The position numbers and the translations under genes are program-made. From positions 1-8,462 of the forward strand of contig CAJAHZ010000110.1 in NCBI GenBank assembly GCA_903939665.1: DNA of 8,462 bases, written 5' to 3'. Below the pieces are notes generated by a model that saw nothing but the letters and a program-made list of their open reading frames with translations, ran no database searches and had not been told where the DNA came from. The first letter of the stretch is position 1. Each line of letters starts with the position of its first letter. Shown in pieces: positions 6,083 through 8,462 of the stretch. Source of the stretch: an uncultured Pseudomonadota bacterium. GTDB lineage: Bacteria; Pseudomonadota; Gammaproteobacteria; Burkholderiales; Rhodocyclaceae.

Positions 6083-7533
6083 TGAGTGCCCACGAGAATA
6101 GCCAACCGCTCAAGTTCATCCCGGCCAGCGAATTCAAGCAGCGCACCAGCGAGGCGGTTTCCGACGAGCTTTTGCGCAAGAGCTTCCGCGGCGCCATGGA
6201 CTTCCTGATGGCCAAGCGCGCCACCCAGTTTCCCGATCCGGTAGCGCTCGAAGCGCAACGCGGGTTGGCCGAACACATCCGCAAATACAGCCTGGCGCAC
6301 CTGCCCGACCTGCTCGAACAACTCGAACGCAATCTCACGGCCAACGGCATTCAGGTGCATTGGGCCGAAAACGCCGAACAGGCCAATGCCATCATTGTTG
6401 GTATCGCGCAAAAGCACTCGGCAAAACTGATGGTCAAAGGCAAGTCAATGGTGAGCGAGGAAACCGAGCTCAACCATGCGATGGAAGCGGTCGGCATCGA
6501 GGCACTGGAAAGTGACATGGGCGAATACATCGTCCAGCTTGACGGCGAAAAACCCTCGCACATCATCATGCCGGCGATTCACAAAACCAAGCAGCAGATC
6601 GCCAAACTGTTTGCCGAAAAAGTGCCGGGCGCCAGCTACACCGAGTCGGTCGACGAACTGATCGGCATTGGCCGTGCCGTACTGCGCGAAAAGTTCATGA
6701 CCGCCGAAATCGGCCTGTCCGGCGTGAACTTCGCCGTGGCAGAAACCGGCACGCTATGCCTCGTCGAAAATGAAGGCAACGGTCGCATGTGCACGACGGT
6801 GCCCAAAGTTCATGTCGCCATTACCGGCATCGAAAAAATCGTCGAAAAACTCGAACACGTGCCGCCACTTTTTGGCCTGCTCACGCGCTCCGCGACGGGA
6901 CAAGCGGTCACCACCTACTTCAACATGATCAGTCGGCCACGCCAGCCCGGTGAAAAAGACGGCCCGCAAGAAGTCCATCTGGTGCTGCTGGACAACGGTC
7001 GCACACAGGCCTACAACGACGAACAGATGCGCTCGACGCTGCAATGCATCCGCTGCGGCGCCTGCATGAACCATTGCCCGGTCTATACACGGGTGGGCGG
7101 CCACGCTTACGGCACCACCTACCCCGGCCCGATCGGTGAAATCATTTCGCCACACATGATGGGGCTGGCCGCAACGCATGCGTTGCCAACCGCGTCCAGC
7201 CTCTGCGGCGCCTGCAGCGAAGTGTGCCCGGTAAAAATTCCGATCCCCGACCTGCTGATTCGCCTGCGCGGCGAGGCATCACACGATGCTCGTCCGGGCC
7301 ATGCGCCGTTGGTCGGTCAGGGCGCGGCGAAGAGCGCGCTGATGGACATCGTCTGGGCCGGCTGGGCCGCACTTTATACGCGCCCTGCGCTGTATCGCGC
7401 TTTCGGCTGGCTGGCAACACGCTTCCGTTTCCTGACACCGCCGATGCAATCCGGCTGGACTTATAGCCGAACCCCGCTCAAACCGGCGGCTCGCTCGTTG
7501 CGGGATTTACTGGCCGAGCGCAAGAGGAAGTAG
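6082..7533 (+). CDS. lutB: LutB (LldF/YkgF), LUD and ferredoxin-type iron-sulfur subunit of lactate oxidation complex
   Basis: This 483-residue protein has the family's usual length and layout. An N-terminal LUD domain (about 70-300) carries VKGKSMVSEE (118-127), AETGTLCLVENEGNGRM (220-236) and VPKVHVAITGIEKIVEK. Then come two ferredoxin-like cysteine motifs: C322, C325, C328 and C332 in CIRCGACMNHCP, and C375, C378 and C382 in CGACSEVCP, with the family block GGHAYGTTYPGPIGE between them. The C-terminal region (about 400-483) is the usual LutB tail, with a tryptophan-rich helical stretch near 427-450 that may contact the membrane or the partner subunits. It is the electron-transfer core of the complex that oxidises lactate to pyruvate, presumably feeding the quinone pool. 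All cluster cysteines are intact. It is last in the operon and followed by an intrinsic terminator. No lactate permease gene is adjacent. Confidence 0.96.
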   Translation: MSAHENSQPLKFIPASEFKQRTSEAVSDELLRKSFRGAMDFLMAKRATQFPDPVALEAQRGLAEHIRKYSLAHLPDLLEQLERNLTANGIQVHWAENAEQANAIIVGIAQKHSAKLMVKGKSMVSEETELNHAMEAVGIEALESDMGEYIVQLDGEKPSHIIMPAIHKTKQQIAKLFAEKVPGASYTESVDELIGIGRAVLREKFMTAEIGLSGVNFAVAETGTLCLVENEGNGRMCTTVPKVHVAITGIEKIVEKLEHVPPLFGLLTRSATGQAVTTYFNMISRPRQPGEKDGPQEVHLVLLDNGRTQAYNDEQMRSTLQCIRCGACMNHCPVYTRVGGHAYGTTYPGPIGEIISPHMMGLAATHALPTASSLCGACSEVCPVKIPIPDLLIRLRGEASHDARPGHAPLVGQGAAKSALMDIVWAGWAALYTRPALYRAFGWLATRFRFLTPPMQSGWTYSRTPLKPAARSLRDLLAERKRK

Positions 7534-7561
7534 GCTTTTAAGTGCCAAGGCTCCAGGAATC

Positions 7562-7589
7562 ACCGACGTCTCTTGGTGAGTCGGTTTTT
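7562..7589 (+). terminator. Intrinsic terminator after lutB
   Basis: ACCGAC (7562-7567) pairs with GTCGGT (7580-7585), with a possible two-base-pair inner extension (TC/GA) and a short loop, followed by a run of Ts ending at 7589. The stem is only moderately strong, so some read-through into ppsR 40 bases downstream is plausible. Confidence 0.62.
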
Positions 7590-7595
7590 CCATGG

Positions 7596-7604
7596 TGCTA
7601 AGAT
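7596..7604 (+). promoter_or_regulatory. Predicted extended -10 promoter of ppsR
   Basis: TGCTAAGAT is an extended -10 (TGn plus TAAGAT, 5 of 6). TTGGTG (7574-7579) is a possible -35 but at a long 19-base spacing, and it overlaps the terminator loop. Transcription would start near 7611, giving a leader of only about 18 bases before the ppsR ATG. Confidence 0.4.
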
Positions 7605-7605
7605 G

Positions 7606-7624
7606 AGCGCTTTAATTCAGCGCT
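7606..7624 (+). repeat. Repeated AGCGCT palindrome just before ppsR
   Basis: AGCGCT (7606-7611) and AGCGCT (7619-7624) are identical, self-complementary hexamers separated by TTAATTC, so they can be read as a direct repeat or fold as a 6-base-pair hairpin. The second copy ends 4 bases before the ppsR start codon, where a ribosome binding site would be expected and none is visible. Confidence 0.5.
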
Positions 7625-7628
7625 AACC

Positions 7629-8462
7629 ATGATGGACTCGACACTCGTTCGCACCGCATTTTTCGTTTCCGACGGGACGGGCATTACCGCCGAAACGCTG
7701 GGGCATAGCCTCCTTACCCAGTTTGAAGGGGTGAAATTGCGGCAGGTACGCATGCCTTTCATCAACTCTGCGGAAAAAGCCCGTGAGTGTGTGGCGCGAA
7801 TTTCGCAAGCCGCACGCGACGATGGCGTGCGCCCGATCATTTTTACCACGCTGGTCGAACCCGACCTGAATACGATCCTGCGGCAGACCGACGCACTCTG
7901 CCTGTCTTTCTTCGAAACCTTCATCGGGCCGCTTGAGATCGAACTGGCAGTCAAGTCGACGCACACGATCGGGCGTTCGCACAGCTCGACCGACAGCAAC
8001 TCCTATAAGGACCGGATGGAGGCCATCAACTACACGCTCGGTCATGATGACGGCATCACCATTCAGGGGCTGGAAGAGGCCGACGTGATCCTCGTCGGTG
8101 TGTCGCGCTGCGGCAAAACGCCAACCAGCCTGTATCTGGCCATGCAGTTTGGTCTGAAGGCGGCCAACTATCCGCTGATTCCCGAAGACTTTGACCGCCG
8201 TGCCCTGCCTGAAGGGCTGGACAAACACCGAGCCAAACTGTTCGGACTGACCATTCAGCCCGAGCGTCTGCAGGTGATCCGCAACGAAAGGCGGCCAAAC
8301 AGCCGTTATGCAGCGATTGAAAACTGCAAGCAGGAAGTGGCCGAGGCAGAAAAACTGATGCGCAAGGAAGGCATTCGCTGGCTGGATTCGTCCACCAAAT
8401 CGATCGAGGAAATCTCGACGACGATCCTGCAGGAAATCGATCTGGAACGTAACTGCTACTGA
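7629..8462 (+). CDS. ppsR: PpsR, bifunctional PEP synthase regulatory kinase/pyrophosphorylase (DUF299)
   Basis: This 277-residue protein ends with TGA on the last base of the window and is the usual family length. PpsR inactivates PpsA by ADP-dependent phosphorylation of the threonine two residues before the catalytic phosphohistidine. It reactivates PpsA by phosphate-dependent removal, releasing pyrophosphate. Visible blocks are FFVSDGTGITAETLGHSLL (11-29), the TDALCLSFFETFIGPLE region (87-103), RMEAINYTLGHDDG (129-142), the P-loop GVSRCGKTPTSLYLA (157-171), YPLIPEDF (181-188) and LFGLTIQPERL (204-214), all characteristic of DUF299. Its target ppsA is in the same window with the expected T418/H420 pair, though separated by the lut operon rather than directly divergent. 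There are two adjacent ATGs (7629 and 7632) and no Shine-Dalgarno sequence before either, so the first is a default choice. Cytosolic; no membrane segments. Confidence 0.97.
   Translation: MMDSTLVRTAFFVSDGTGITAETLGHSLLTQFEGVKLRQVRMPFINSAEKARECVARISQAARDDGVRPIIFTTLVEPDLNTILRQTDALCLSFFETFIGPLEIELAVKSTHTIGRSHSSTDSNSYKDRMEAINYTLGHDDGITIQGLEEADVILVGVSRCGKTPTSLYLAMQFGLKAANYPLIPEDFDRRALPEGLDKHRAKLFGLTIQPERLQVIRNERRPNSRYAAIENCKQEVAEAEKLMRKEGIRWLDSSTKSIEEISTTILQEIDLERNCY

Noticed and set aside
7534..7628. A small gene or small RNA in the lutB-ppsR gap
   Set aside because: The 95 bases are accounted for by a terminator, a probable promoter and a short leader; no open frame with a ribosome binding site is seen.
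1..8462. Mobile element, CRISPR, toxin-antitoxin or defence system
   Set aside because: No transposase, integrase, long terminal repeats or regularly spaced repeats are visible. RatA and the RnfH/RatB-like gene carry toxin-antitoxin-derived names, but their families are conserved housekeeping proteins and I do not treat the pair as a toxin-antitoxin module.

Overview
The window looks like chromosomal DNA of a betaproteobacterium, probably from the Rhodocyclales (Dechloromonas/Azonexus-like). This is inferred from the G+C-rich codon use, the protein sequence style and the ratA-smpB and ppsA-ppsR context; no database search was possible. Coding density is very high, no stretch over 130 bases lacks a gene, and there are no mobile elements, CRISPR arrays, tRNA or rRNA genes.

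Layout: (1) Bases 1-676, minus strand: ratA (START-like/COQ10-family protein) followed by the start of an RnfH/RatB-family gene cut by the window edge. (2) Bases 677-1247: a short divergent promoter region, then smpB (trans-translation factor) on the plus strand, closed by a strong hairpin with A- and T-runs that can terminate transcription from both sides. (3) Bases 1262-4497, minus strand: a FadR-subfamily GntR regulator (PdhR/LldR-like) followed after 23 bases by ppsA (phosphoenolpyruvate synthase). (4) Bases 4447-4604: a divergent control region with two PdhR/LldR-type operators (TTGGT-N3-ACCA), each next to the predicted transcription start of one of the two divergent units. (5) Bases 4605-7533, plus strand: a translationally coupled lutA-lutC-lutB operon for the iron-sulfur lactate oxidation complex, followed by a terminator. 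(6) Bases 7629-8462: ppsR, the bifunctional kinase/pyrophosphorylase that switches PpsA off and on.

The genes from 1262 to 8462 form one metabolic story: LutABC oxidises lactate to pyruvate, PpsA converts pyruvate to PEP for gluconeogenesis, PpsR sets PpsA activity by phosphorylating a threonine next to its catalytic histidine, and the PdhR/LldR-like regulator is placed to control both the lut operon and its own gene plus ppsA. The components are known families. The less ordinary part is the arrangement: a lactate-oxidation module with its regulator lying between ppsA and ppsR, with ppsA apparently in the regulator's transcription unit. I saw no wholly new gene system.
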